Origin: Desulfosediminicola flagellatus
GTDB taxonomy: Bacteria; Desulfobacterota; Desulfobulbia; Desulfobulbales; Desulfocapsaceae
Length of the DNA: 64,000 nucleotides
Direction: 5' to 3'
NCBI RefSeq assembly: GCF_005116655.2
Contig: NZ_CP050698.1
Span: 6,218,501-6,282,500 of the forward strand
The notes beneath the pieces were generated by a model. The model worked only from the letters and a program-made list of their open reading frames with translations. It ran no database searches and was not told where the DNA came from. Positions 17,856 through 26,703 of the stretch are shown here, in pieces. The position numbers were made by a program, and so were the translations under genes. Position 1 is the stretch's first letter; every line of letters starts with the position of its first letter.

Positions 17856-18293
17856 ATGAAGGTTGTTAATGCTGCTCTATGTCTGATTTTTGTCCTTGGT
17901 ATGTTCGTCCAGAGTCCGCTGGCGTCAGAGGCAGAGAAAAGCCTGTTTGTGAACCTAACCAGCAATGAGATTAATAGAGCTGCAATGGCCATAAATATTA
18001 GTACCCGTGTACTGAGGCAGAAGAAAATTCCAGTAACGATATTTCTGAATGTAGATGGGGTAAGGCTGGTAGATAAGGATGGTGCTGAGCATAAACATGC
18101 GAGTGGCAAATCGCTAAAACACATGCTGACTGAATTTATAGATGCCGGTGGCACAGTGCTGGCGTGCCCTATGTGTATGAAGAACGTTGGTGGTCTTACA
18201 AAGGATGACCTGCTGACCGGTGTTGTGGTAGGTGGTTCCGATACTACCTGGCCTGCCTTGTTTAAAGATGGTGTTACAGTTTTGAGCTATTGA
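17856..18293 (+). CDS. secreted DsrE-like protein
   Basis: A 145-residue protein with a signal peptide (residues 1-25, LCLIFVLGMFVQSPLASE). The mature part resembles DsrE/DsrF-like sulfur-relay proteins: KSLFVNLTSNEINRAAMAI, VTIFLNVDGVRLVDK, and a cysteine motif in GGTVLACPMCMKNVGG where the DsrE active-site Cys sits. DsrE family members are usually cytoplasmic sulfur carriers; an exported version suggests a role in periplasmic sulfur or redox chemistry, which is inference. AAAGGAG lies 8 bases before the ATG. Confidence 0.82.
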   Translation: MKVVNAALCLIFVLGMFVQSPLASEAEKSLFVNLTSNEINRAAMAINISTRVLRQKKIPVTIFLNVDGVRLVDKDGAEHKHASGKSLKHMLTEFIDAGGTVLACPMCMKNVGGLTKDDLLTGVVVGGSDTTWPALFKDGVTVLSY

Positions 18294-18437
18294 TGTTGTT
18301 ATTTGAATCGTTCGAAATCAACACGTTACGGGGGAGTAATATTTATAAAAAAATGAAATATCGATCGGCCAGAATGGTGTTGTTGCTATTAACGCCATAG
18401 CGTCGGAATTACAATACAACCAAGAGGAGACGTTCTT

Positions 18438-19163
18438 ATGAAAGTGTGCATGACCCTGACAGTTGTTGCGATACTGTGTATGGTATCAGTAGCTTTTGCA
18501 TCACAGAACAGGTTTCAGCAGTTCAACACTGATGTTCAGCATGCCTACGCTAATTACCGTATTGCATTATTTCAGACGAATAAAAACGATGGAGAAAAAT
18601 CTCAAATAGCTGTTCAGCAATTTCAGCAGGATTGGGAACTGATTATTGAGACGTACGGCGTTGTTCCTCCAGAGGTTTTCAGCACTGATCCACAATGGAA
18701 AATAACCCTCAAGAGTATTAATGATATAGCGAAGAAGAGCGCCGACCAGATTGAGCAGAATGAGTTAGATAAGGCGCATGAAACTCTGGAGGGGATTCGG
18801 GACGAGTTAAGCAACCTGCGGCATAGAAACTCTGTTGTTGTTTTCAGTGATCATGTCAATAACTACCATGAGGTGATGGAGGGACTGCTGCTTGCGGGCT
18901 ATAGCCCTGAAAATCTTGATGCAGATGCCGTGGATCATATCCGCGGAGAACTTGCAGTCTTAAAGTATCTGGCGAAGCAGATTAAAGAGAATGCACCACC
19001 GCAGTATGGTGAGAATGTTAAATATCAGCAACTGATTCAGGAGTTGTCAAGGTCTTTGGAAAAGCTCGAAATGGCGGTTAAAGACAATACGCCTGAAAAA
19101 ATAAGCAACGCAGTTAAAGGCTTGAAGCCGGCATATTCCAAACTTTTTGTGAACTTTGGTTAG
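18438..19163 (+). CDS. secreted helical protein of unknown function
   Basis: A 241-residue exported protein with a signal peptide (about residues 1-21, ending VSVAFAS) and then an all-helical mature part rich in Gln, Glu and Lys (NRFQQFNTDVQHAYANYRIA, SINDIAKKSADQIEQNELDK, IRDELSNLRHRNSVVVFSDH). The layout recalls periplasmic four-helix bundles such as cytochrome c', but there is no CXXCH motif, so no covalent heme. It contains two helical halves of similar length. GAGGAG precedes the ATG. It lies 144 bp after the DsrE-like gene and before a strong terminator. Confidence 0.68.
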   Translation: MKVCMTLTVVAILCMVSVAFASQNRFQQFNTDVQHAYANYRIALFQTNKNDGEKSQIAVQQFQQDWELIIETYGVVPPEVFSTDPQWKITLKSINDIAKKSADQIEQNELDKAHETLEGIRDELSNLRHRNSVVVFSDHVNNYHEVMEGLLLAGYSPENLDADAVDHIRGELAVLKYLAKQIKENAPPQYGENVKYQQLIQELSRSLEKLEMAVKDNTPEKISNAVKGLKPAYSKLFVNFG

Positions 19164-19181
19164 TGAATTGAAATACTTTTA

Positions 19182-19230
19182 AAAGCGAGATAGCCGGCCA
19201 ATTTGGCCGGCTATCTCGCTTTCGTATTTT
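19182..19230. terminator. bidirectional terminator
   Basis: A long, nearly perfect inverted repeat (AAAGCGAGATAGCCGGCC / GGCCGGCTATCTCGCTTT) lies between two convergent genes. It has A-rich sequence on the left and T-rich sequence on the right, so it can end transcription from both sides. Confidence 0.88.
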
Positions 19231-19238
19231 AGCAGCAG

Positions 19239-21236
19239 TTACTGAGTACATTCAGCATGCGGATAGGGGATATTATCCACAAAGTCAGTTGCATTGGGGT
19301 CACAGGGACCAATACCGCCGCGCTCAGCCTGACGGCTGAAATCATGGCAGAACAGACAGTCCATACCTGCGCCCTTGTTGATGTGATTGTGCATGCCGGA
19401 GTGACTGGCTTTGAGATTTTTCTCACGGTGACACTGAGAGCATATCTGACTCTTGGCACCTTTCAGTTTGTACCCGAGTAGATCAAGCTCACTATCATTG
19501 TCGACATCAAGTGAAGAGTGACATTTTACGCAATCAACGCTTGCAGCAGTAGCTACACCGTGATTGATCAATTGATAGGTGTCAGTGGTAACCCATTCGA
19601 CAGGTTCATCGGCAGGATATCCCATATTAACGAGGCCGGATTGGACAGCTGCATTTACATCGCCGCTTACACTCAGATATTCAAAAGTGTCGAGAGCTAC
19701 AAGTTTATTGCCGTTAGTGATCATTGGCTGAACAGCAGTCTTATACTTGAAAGGATAAAGCTTGCCGTCATTAATGTTTCCCTTAGGCCGTGATGTCGGA
19801 TATGTACCGGTTTCAGGATCAATAACTGCTGTATCTCCGAGAAGATAATTGTCGCTTGTGCGGTTCCAGAATTTGTAGACTGGTTTGAGGCTATCAGCGA
19901 CAGTGAGTTCAGGGTGACCCGGACCGGAGGTGCCGTCAGCAGGGAGGCCACTATGATTGTATCTCCAATCACGATTGGTCTCTGTTGCGACTTTAGCATA
20001 ACTGTCAATATGACAGGATTGACAGGCTACCCGTGAAACGTGACGATCTGCGTCAGTACGGTTGGCACCTGCGGCTGCATGACCGCCGTTTGCTTCAAAA
20101 CCGGTATGGCAGGTGTAACATGTAATTTCACTGCCACGAACAAGGTCATCTGTAGGCCTCAGGTCGGATCCGCGTCCAATGGTTTTATGATTTTGGAATA
20201 CATGACAATCCTGGCACGACAGGTTCGAGGCCGCTGTATTCATATGAACATCAAAGTCCGGATCGGTATTGTTGTTTGTACCCTCAAAAAGAGGAGAACC
20301 ATAGAGGTCACTTCCGGACATGGACAGATCACCTCGTTTTACACCATTGCCGCCACCGGCGAATGCATGACATTTCAGACAGTTAGTTTTTGTCGGTTTG
20401 GCAATGTTCTGAGTATAACTATCAAGGGTGGTCAACTCTGCCGGGGTTGGGTTTTCAACAGCCGCCAGTGCGGGAGCCAGGGTTCCGTCGGCCAGGCGGC
20501 CGCGAGCCAGGGCATAGTCCTCATTATGACACATCAGGCAGTCAATATTAGAATTGTCAGCCAATTGATCATCAGGACGTAATCCACGGCCGACGTGACA
20601 CTTGCCGCAAATTGGCCAGTCACCGACAATGTTAATGCAGTAGCTGTTAACAGCGTTGGTCAGTTTTCCCTGTACCGTGCCGTTTTGATTTGCCATTTCA
20701 GTGGTGTCCCCAACCCATTTGTAATGCGTGGAATTTGCCATTTCATTGAACTGAGTATCATGACAGCTCATACAGTCTACCGGATAATTAGACCAGCTAT
20801 TTGCTGCGTGTGGGTTTGATCCACAATATGGATCAACCGAGTCGGTCAATCCGTCGCAATTGTCATCTATACCGTTATCACATATCTCAGAAGCTCCGGG
20901 GGAGACGCTAGAGAGTGTATCGTTGCAATCTTCTTCGGCATAGGTACACGAAGGGTCTGCAGGGAATCCGTATCCGTCTCCGTCAGTATCTGAACAGGTT
21001 GGCGTTCCGCAGGCGGGATCGGAGCTGTCAATGAGCCCGTCACAGTTGTTGTCTACATTGTCTGAGCAGAGTTCAACAGCACCTGGGTAGATTGCAGGAT
21101 TGTTATCGTTGCAGTCAACCCTGCTTTTAAACCCGTCACCGTCATTGTCGACAGGTTTGGCTGCATGGGCCGGGGCGAGGGAAAGAGCCAGCAGAAAAGT
21201 GAAAGCCACAGCTTTCGTCCACATCGTGTTCATCAT
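19239..21236 (-). CDS. decaheme c-type cytochrome with N-terminal MopE-like metal-binding repeats
   Basis: About 665 residues, exported (hydrophobic signal ending LAPAHAAKP). Residues about 28-130 hold two copies of the MopE-type putative metal-binding motif: DGDGFKSRVDCNDNNPAIYP, DNVDNNCDGLID and again DTDGDGYGF, DDNCDGLTDSVD. After that come ten CXXCH heme-binding motifs (CMSCH, CGKCH, CLMCH, CLKCH, CQDCH, CYTCH, CQSCH, CVKCH, CSQCH, CLFCH) spread over about 500 residues. Such proteins carry electrons across the periplasm or to the cell surface. Start choice: ATG at 21236; GTG at 21242 or a later ATG are possible. No partner oxidoreductase or porin gene is adjacent. Confidence 0.9.
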   Translation of the reverse strand: MMNTMWTKAVAFTFLLALSLAPAHAAKPVDNDGDGFKSRVDCNDNNPAIYPGAVELCSDNVDNNCDGLIDSSDPACGTPTCSDTDGDGYGFPADPSCTYAEEDCNDTLSSVSPGASEICDNGIDDNCDGLTDSVDPYCGSNPHAANSWSNYPVDCMSCHDTQFNEMANSTHYKWVGDTTEMANQNGTVQGKLTNAVNSYCINIVGDWPICGKCHVGRGLRPDDQLADNSNIDCLMCHNEDYALARGRLADGTLAPALAAVENPTPAELTTLDSYTQNIAKPTKTNCLKCHAFAGGGNGVKRGDLSMSGSDLYGSPLFEGTNNNTDPDFDVHMNTAASNLSCQDCHVFQNHKTIGRGSDLRPTDDLVRGSEITCYTCHTGFEANGGHAAAGANRTDADRHVSRVACQSCHIDSYAKVATETNRDWRYNHSGLPADGTSGPGHPELTVADSLKPVYKFWNRTSDNYLLGDTAVIDPETGTYPTSRPKGNINDGKLYPFKYKTAVQPMITNGNKLVALDTFEYLSVSGDVNAAVQSGLVNMGYPADEPVEWVTTDTYQLINHGVATAASVDCVKCHSSLDVDNDSELDLLGYKLKGAKSQICSQCHREKNLKASHSGMHNHINKGAGMDCLFCHDFSRQAERGGIGPCDPNATDFVDNIPYPHAECTQ

Positions 21237-21554
21237 TGCCACCAGGGGGTAAAATTGGCATTTCAGGACATTCCTTGAGAATGTCCCCCGAGTACGTGCA
21301 TAATTATTTAAGCAAGTACTTTAGCGTGGCTTTGGTAAAAAAACAACACATTGTAGTACGTATAAGCGGTTTTTAAGGATACTGATTTTTTTTACTAGAG
21401 AGATACTGGCTGGGGAAAAATGCCTGAAAGTTTGCAGGAACACTCCTAACGTATTGTTACAACTTGACCTCTCATATTGAGCGTGGTTAGGCTACAATAC
21501 AACTCAACCAAAATCTTGAAATCAACCCTGCTACAACCTGTATGGGAATAGTTT
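21237..21554. other. divergent promoter region
   Basis: 318 bp between the decaheme cytochrome and the RsbU-like gene. I see A/T-rich stretches but no clear sigma-70 or -24/-12 promoter and no RNA element. Confidence 0.4.
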
Positions 21555-23660
21555 ATGAAGTTACAATGGAAATCATTCATAATCCTGCTTTTGGCCAGCT
21601 TGATACCTATGATGCTGGTTACAAGTTTTACACAGAAGGCCTCTATAGAATTGGGTGCAGCTATTTCGGACCAGACTCAGGACGCTTTGACAGAAACAGT
21701 CCGAAGGGAGATTGTCTCTGCTACTGAGAATTATGCCATGATTACTTTAGGGGCCAAGTCATCAGTGGAATTTGCCTTGCAACTCCTGGCTAAAGAGGCT
21801 GCAGAGGTATTGAACAGCCCCGTCTCCGAGACAGAAAAGCTTTATTTTGCACATGACTTTGATCAAATAGAATCAGCACCGGCAGACCTTGCACCGTCAG
21901 AAATTCATTTCAAAATCGGAGATGATGGAAAACAGACGAAACGTCTTGTGAGCTTTGAGCAGCCCAGTTTTTTATTGGCTCCCGGTGTTGTTCGTGATGA
22001 AGTGAAAGATGATATTGTAAGATTATCGGGTCTGGCACCTGCTTTAAGGCGCATTGCAGGAGGCTTGGAGCAGAGGGGATTCTGGATCTATACCAGTCTT
22101 GAGAGTGGTGTGCATATATCTTATCCAGGTCATGGTGGCTATCCTCCAGGCTATGATCCCCGTCAACGTCCCTGGTATATTCGCGCCAAAAATGAACAAA
22201 CGCTGAATTGGGGGACACCTATTGCTGATCCAACAACTAACCAGCTGACATTTTCTCTCTCTGCACCCATTTATGATGCTGATGGAACGTTTGCCGGGGT
22301 AAGTGCTATCGATGTCCTTATTCCAGACGTCTTGCTGGCGAGTGAGATTTCTTCGCAGTGGTCAAATAAGATGCAGTCATTTCTCCTTGGTCAAAGTGAT
22401 AAGGCAAACGGCAAACAGCATCATTGGGTACTGTCGAAAACGTCTAAAAACAGATTGGACAACACCAATAATGAAACTGGGATGTTCTGGGTAGAAGATC
22501 AACAGGATTTTGTTATTCTTATTGATAACATAGGTAGTGAGAAGTCCGGCAGCCTTGAAATGCAATATAAGGGAGTGGATAGTTTCTGGTCATATGCTGA
22601 AGTCTTTCCCGGGCTCTATTTTGTGATTGTTGCTCCGACATCTATACTTATGGAATTGCCTGAGGCTGTTGGTAAACGTTTTTCTGAATATACACAAACT
22701 CTTAAAGTTGTTTCCGCGTTGGCCGTTATTCTGGTTGTTTTTGTTATCGCTGGATTGGCCTTTCTGTTTTCGCGTTCAAATACCAGAAATATCATAGGTA
22801 TAGCTGATGGATTTAAACGCCTTGAGCAAGGAGATTACTCAGCAAGGCTGGGAATACGATTTAATGATGAGCGTGATCTTATCGTCGATACGTTTAATCG
22901 AATTGTCCCGAAGATGGAGGAACATCTTCGGATGAGCAGAGCCCTTGGGATTGCAAAAGAAGTGCAGCAGAGTCTGTTGCCGGCGGAGAACCCTATGCTA
23001 AGTGGTTACGATATCGCCGGCACAAGTGTCTATTGTGAAGAGACAGGTGGCGATTATTATGATTTTATCAGGATCAGCGATGATCGGCTGGCGGTGGTTG
23101 TAGGGGATGTCTCAGGGCACGGTGTGTCCTCTGCGCTACTGATGGCGACAGCCAGAGGGCTGGTTATGTTGCGTGCATCAATGCCGGGACCCGCAGCTAG
23201 CATCATTAATGATGTGAATAAGCATCTCAGTCATGACACATCTCATACCGGCAATTTCATGACCTTTTTCTATTGTGAACTCACAACAGAAAAACATGAA
23301 ATCCGTTGGGTGCGTGCTGGTCATGACCCTGCTCTGATCTACGACCCGACGAGTGATGAGTTTACTGAACTTAAAGGTACAGGAGTTGCCTTCGGCCTTG
23401 ATTACACATTTGAATATGAAGAGTTTGAACGAACACTTTCTGCAAACCAGATCATTCTGATAGGTACAGACGGTATATGGGAAATGCGTAATAATGGTGA
23501 TGAAATGTTTGGTAAAGAGCGGCTCAAGACGATCATCCGCCAGAATTCTACCTGTACCTCAAAAGAACTGCTGCGGATAATTACCACAAGTCTGAATGAA
23601 TTCCGCGGCAATATGATTTTAGAAGATGATGTGACAATGGTTGTTGTTAAGGTCGTTTAG
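21555..23660 (+). CDS. RsbU-like PP2C phosphatase with extracytoplasmic sensor and HAMP
   Basis: A 701-residue membrane receptor phosphatase. TM1 is at residues about 7-27. An extracytoplasmic dCache-like sensor spans about 30-375 (YDPRQRPWYIRAKNEQTLNW is typical of Cache domains, with FAGVSAIDVLI). TM2 is at about 385-408 and HAMP at about 410-465. The SpoIIE/PP2C catalytic domain spans about 470-700, with metal-binding aspartates in GGDYYDF, GDVSGHGVSSALLM, GTDGIWEM and LEDDVTMVVV. These enzymes dephosphorylate anti-sigma-factor antagonists in partner-switching systems. No antagonist or anti-sigma gene is adjacent. The ATG is preceded by GGGAA. Confidence 0.93.
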   Translation: MKLQWKSFIILLLASLIPMMLVTSFTQKASIELGAAISDQTQDALTETVRREIVSATENYAMITLGAKSSVEFALQLLAKEAAEVLNSPVSETEKLYFAHDFDQIESAPADLAPSEIHFKIGDDGKQTKRLVSFEQPSFLLAPGVVRDEVKDDIVRLSGLAPALRRIAGGLEQRGFWIYTSLESGVHISYPGHGGYPPGYDPRQRPWYIRAKNEQTLNWGTPIADPTTNQLTFSLSAPIYDADGTFAGVSAIDVLIPDVLLASEISSQWSNKMQSFLLGQSDKANGKQHHWVLSKTSKNRLDNTNNETGMFWVEDQQDFVILIDNIGSEKSGSLEMQYKGVDSFWSYAEVFPGLYFVIVAPTSILMELPEAVGKRFSEYTQTLKVVSALAVILVVFVIAGLAFLFSRSNTRNIIGIADGFKRLEQGDYSARLGIRFNDERDLIVDTFNRIVPKMEEHLRMSRALGIAKEVQQSLLPAENPMLSGYDIAGTSVYCEETGGDYYDFIRISDDRLAVVVGDVSGHGVSSALLMATARGLVMLRASMPGPAASIINDVNKHLSHDTSHTGNFMTFFYCELTTEKHEIRWVRAGHDPALIYDPTSDEFTELKGTGVAFGLDYTFEYEEFERTLSANQIILIGTDGIWEMRNNGDEMFGKERLKTIIRQNSTCTSKELLRIITTSLNEFRGNMILEDDVTMVVVKVV

Positions 23661-23685
23661 CTTAAAGTCGAGTGATAGGCAAAGC

Positions 23686-23876
23686 TTAATAAAAGAGGGG
23701 AAGATTTTCCGGTGGCGCGGTTACGTCTGCATCACTGTTTTTTGTTGTATGGTCAAAAAGTTCCTGAATATCCCGAATGGAGGTGAGCAGGTCTGAGAGG
23801 ATGATGACATCATACGGTCTACCCAGGTCAATATCTTCGGCAATACCACAGATAAACTGCTGGCGAGATGCTGAAA
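23686..23876 (-). pseudogene. C-terminal-like remnant of a SAM methyltransferase
   Basis: On the minus strand an open frame reads RQQFICGIAEDIDLGRPYD, then VIILSDLLTSIRDIQELF, then a short unrelated tail ending at the TAA at 23686-23688. The segment looks like the acidic-loop and post-motif region of class I SAM methyltransferases found beside glycosyltransferase genes. The preceding codons contain stops, so the N-terminal motif I is missing and the gene is a fragment. The identification is by pattern memory. Confidence 0.5.
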
Positions 23877-24124
23877 TTTACTAAAAATGTAAAAAAAATA
23901 ACTCAGGATGTCATATCCAATACCTTTTTTCTCGCTGATCTGATATCTTGGCGAATTCAGTTGTATGAGACTCCCTACCGCCTGCTTTCCCAGACCTACC
24001 CCCTAGGAGTACATTACGGGCCAATCAGCGTAACATCTTGTTGACACATTCGGTAAGGGATAACTATGTAGTAATTTCTATCCCAAGGCCCTTGGGAACC
24101 CCAAAATCCTTTATGGAGGCACAT

Positions 24125-25321
24125 ATGTGGAAAAATATTGAGGCTGCTCCGGCAGATTCGATCCTCGGCCTGACAGAGGCCTTCAGAAATGACAGTAATC
24201 CTGCGAAGGTAAATCTTGGTGTTGGCGTTTATAAAGATGACGCGGGCACTACCCCTGTGCTGAAAAGTGTAAAGGATGCTGAAAAAATCCTGCTCGACAA
24301 AGAGAAAACCAAAAGCTATCTGCCTATCTCTGGTGATCCGGGCTACGGCGTGTGTGTTCAGAAACTTCTTTTTGGCGAAGCAAGTGAAGTTATTTCCTCT
24401 GGTCGTGCAGCAACAGCTCACGCACCTGGTGGAACCGGTGCCTTGCGTGTTGGTGCTGAACTGCTGAAAAAGTTCAATACTACAGCAAAAGTATGGATCA
24501 GCAAGCCAACCTGGGCAAATCACAAAGGTATTTTTGGTGCTGCCGGTTTTGAACTTGATGAGTATGCATACTATGATGCTTCTTCCATGAGCCTTGATTT
24601 CCCGGCTCTGGTGAACAGCCTTGAGAATGTGCCAGCAGGAGATATCGTTCTTCTTCATGCATGTTGCCATAATCCGAGTGGTGTTGATTTAAACGAAGAG
24701 CAGTGGAGTCAGGTTGTAGAAATTGCAAAAGCAAAAAATTGGATTCCTTTTCTCGACTTTGCGTATCAGGGATTCGGCGCAGGCGTAAACGAAGACCGTT
24801 TCGCTGTAGAGCAGTTCGCGGCAGCGGGAGTTGATTTCTTCGTGGCCAGTTCGTTCTCTAAGAACTTTGGCTTGTATAACGAGCGTTGCGGCGCTATCAC
24901 CGTAATCAGCCCGAGCCGTGAGGAGTCAGTTGTGGCGATGAGCCATCTGAAGACCACTGTCCGTGTACTCTATTCGAATCCACCGGCACATGGTGGTTTG
25001 GTTGCTGCAACCATTCTCAGCGATCCTGCCCTTTATGAGCAGTGGATTGGAGAACTTGCAGAGATGCGTCAGCGTATTGTTGCAATGCGCAGTGCACTCG
25101 TTGACGGTCTTGCAGCACGTGGTGTTGATCGCGATTTCTCGTTTATTAAAGAGCAGCGCGGTATGTTCTCGTTCAGCGGTCTTAACGATGATATCGTCAA
25201 ATGGTTGCGTGACAACAAAGCCATATATGTTGTTGGTGGAGGCCGGATAAACCTGGCAGGACTTACCACTGCAAACATCGATTATGTCTGTGATGCCATT
25301 GCCGAAGCAATAAAAGCGTAA
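24125..25321 (+). CDS. aspartate/aromatic amino acid aminotransferase (class I)
   Basis: A 398-residue PLP enzyme of the E. coli AspC/TyrB type: MWKNIEAAPADSILGLTEAF, VNLGVGVYKDDAGTTPVLKS, HAPGGTGALRVGAELL, LLHACCHNPSGVDL, DFAYQGFGAG and the PLP-binding lysine in VASSFSKNFGLYNERCGA. Near the C-terminus GGGRINLAGL carries the substrate-carboxylate arginine. The enzyme exchanges amino groups between aspartate, or aromatic amino acids, and 2-oxoglutarate. The ATG at 24125 is fixed by GGAGG five bases upstream. A strong terminator follows. Confidence 0.95.
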   Translation: MWKNIEAAPADSILGLTEAFRNDSNPAKVNLGVGVYKDDAGTTPVLKSVKDAEKILLDKEKTKSYLPISGDPGYGVCVQKLLFGEASEVISSGRAATAHAPGGTGALRVGAELLKKFNTTAKVWISKPTWANHKGIFGAAGFELDEYAYYDASSMSLDFPALVNSLENVPAGDIVLLHACCHNPSGVDLNEEQWSQVVEIAKAKNWIPFLDFAYQGFGAGVNEDRFAVEQFAAAGVDFFVASSFSKNFGLYNERCGAITVISPSREESVVAMSHLKTTVRVLYSNPPAHGGLVAATILSDPALYEQWIGELAEMRQRIVAMRSALVDGLAARGVDRDFSFIKEQRGMFSFSGLNDDIVKWLRDNKAIYVVGGGRINLAGLTTANIDYVCDAIAEAIKA

Positions 25322-25344
25322 AGCACTACATCCTGGATGTAATA

Positions 25345-25385
25345 AAGGCTGCTTAAGAGAAACTCTTAAGCAGCCTTTTTTGTTT
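25345..25385 (+). terminator. Rho-independent terminator of aminotransferase gene
   Basis: A perfect 15-bp stem AAGGCTGCTTAAGAG / CTCTTAAGCAGCCTT with a 3-base loop, followed directly by a T-run. Confidence 0.92.
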
Positions 25386-25399
25386 TAATGCTTTTCATT

Positions 25400-25544
25400 G
25401 GAGGTTTGTCCGAGAATAGGTATTTGGGTCAAAATCGAGGCATTATCAAAAATCAAGCGAAGCCATATGTATGATATTGCGAGCGTTGTTTTTTGATAAT
25501 AACGAAGAGTTTGGAACAAAGGCCATTGTCGGACAACCTTCTAG
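25400..25544 (+). repeat. dispersed inverted-terminus element, copy R1
   Basis: A 145-bp element with imperfect terminal inverted repeats: left GGAGGTTTGTCCGAGAATAG, right (reverse-complemented) CTAGAAGGTTGTCCGACAAT. The interior TTTGGGTCAAAATCGAGGCA and GATATTGCGAGCGTT also occur in copy R2. It lies between two convergent genes. It has no coding capacity. The structure suits a MITE or a non-autonomous terminator-like repeat. Confidence 0.78.
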
Positions 25545-25549
25545 TGTTT

Positions 25550-26695
25550 TTACTTGAAAAATTTTCTTTCCACCTGCGCATTTATTACGACATCCGGAGT
25601 GTAAATATCAAAAATTTCCTCGACATTTTTCTGGTCATAATCTTTCCACAGATAGACAACATGTCTGAAGTTTTCTGATAAAAATGGCTGAAGTTCTGTG
25701 AAAAATGAGTCTCGGAACACCAGAGCTGTGAGGTTTCTGTCAGAGCATCCTATGGCATAGGACGGTTTGGCGCGATCCCTGGTATAGTTTGAAAGGTGGT
25801 AATGATTAAAGTTTCGTGGATTGGCACATTGTTTAAAATTTTCAAGGGAATGGAAGATTACACTGGTCTCATTGTGACGCATTGCCATCCTGGCGAGATC
25901 GCAGCTTTTCGGCACCTCACTGCATTGCTGTTCACGTTCTTTACCAAATGTGAACTCTGTGACAAACTCCTCTTCAGGAAACCGTTCTTTCAATGCATCA
26001 ATTATTGCAAGAAATGCAGCATATGCTCCCCGTTTGTTCCAGTGAGTGTCAGTCTTATAGAAAAGTTGTGCGGTCGATTTCGCTGTGCGTAGCGGTTCGT
26101 GCAGGTCGATAAGATAAGGGAGTGGATTATCAGCTGTATAGTTGACCAGTTGCTCAAGCCGTGTCGTTCCGCGCATTTTCTGAACTTCATCGGGTAGGTA
26201 TTCCGTATAGATTGTATGTTTTCCAGGTGGTGCCATAGTCAAATATTCAATACCGAGTGAACCAAGCCACTCATATCTCCGATTTTGGTCAGCAATCCAG
26301 GAGTCAAGTTCCTTCTCGGTGAAAGTAACTTTTCCCAGAAAATCATTGAGTTGGTTCTGGGCCGTAAAAAAGTACCAACCATCTTTTCCCTCCAGCACTT
26401 TTGATTCAAGCCCTGTTTTACCGAACCGTTTGGACATCTCCCGGTAATAGCGTGAGATAAGGAAATCTCTATAGCCAAAATGGTCGCCCAGGTAGGTGTC
26501 CAGCTGCAGAAAGTAGTCTTTTATCTGTTGAATTGAGTCAGGCCATTCGGGTAAATCCGCAAGCTTTCGTTTTTCGCTCTGTGACCAGTTCTCCTTCGGA
26601 GAAAGCAACATTTTGGCAGGCGGAAGAAAGATCAGCGAAAGAAACATGAAAATAACCAATGTATTAAAAAGCTTTTCAATTGATATAGTTTTCAT
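25550..26695 (-). CDS. AlgJ/AlgX-like SGNH acetyltransferase-associated protein
   Basis: A 381-residue protein with one N-terminal membrane helix (residues about 9-28) and an extracytoplasmic domain of the AlgX/AlgJ (SGNH hydrolase-like) family. Visible motifs are GKDGWYFFTAQNQLNDFLG, TMAPPGKHTIYTEYLP, FYKTDTHWNKRGAYAAF (the D-x-H-W-N catalytic signature) and ALVFRDSFF with the catalytic Ser. Such proteins O-acetylate exported polysaccharides using acetyl groups passed on by the MBOAT partner encoded immediately upstream with an 8-bp gap. It could modify alginate-like polymer or another EPS. Confidence 0.9.
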   Translation of the reverse strand: MKTISIEKLFNTLVIFMFLSLIFLPPAKMLLSPKENWSQSEKRKLADLPEWPDSIQQIKDYFLQLDTYLGDHFGYRDFLISRYYREMSKRFGKTGLESKVLEGKDGWYFFTAQNQLNDFLGKVTFTEKELDSWIADQNRRYEWLGSLGIEYLTMAPPGKHTIYTEYLPDEVQKMRGTTRLEQLVNYTADNPLPYLIDLHEPLRTAKSTAQLFYKTDTHWNKRGAYAAFLAIIDALKERFPEEEFVTEFTFGKEREQQCSEVPKSCDLARMAMRHNETSVIFHSLENFKQCANPRNFNHYHLSNYTRDRAKPSYAIGCSDRNLTALVFRDSFFTELQPFLSENFRHVVYLWKDYDQKNVEEIFDIYTPDVVINAQVERKFFK

Positions 26696-26703
26696 ATTCC
26701 GTC

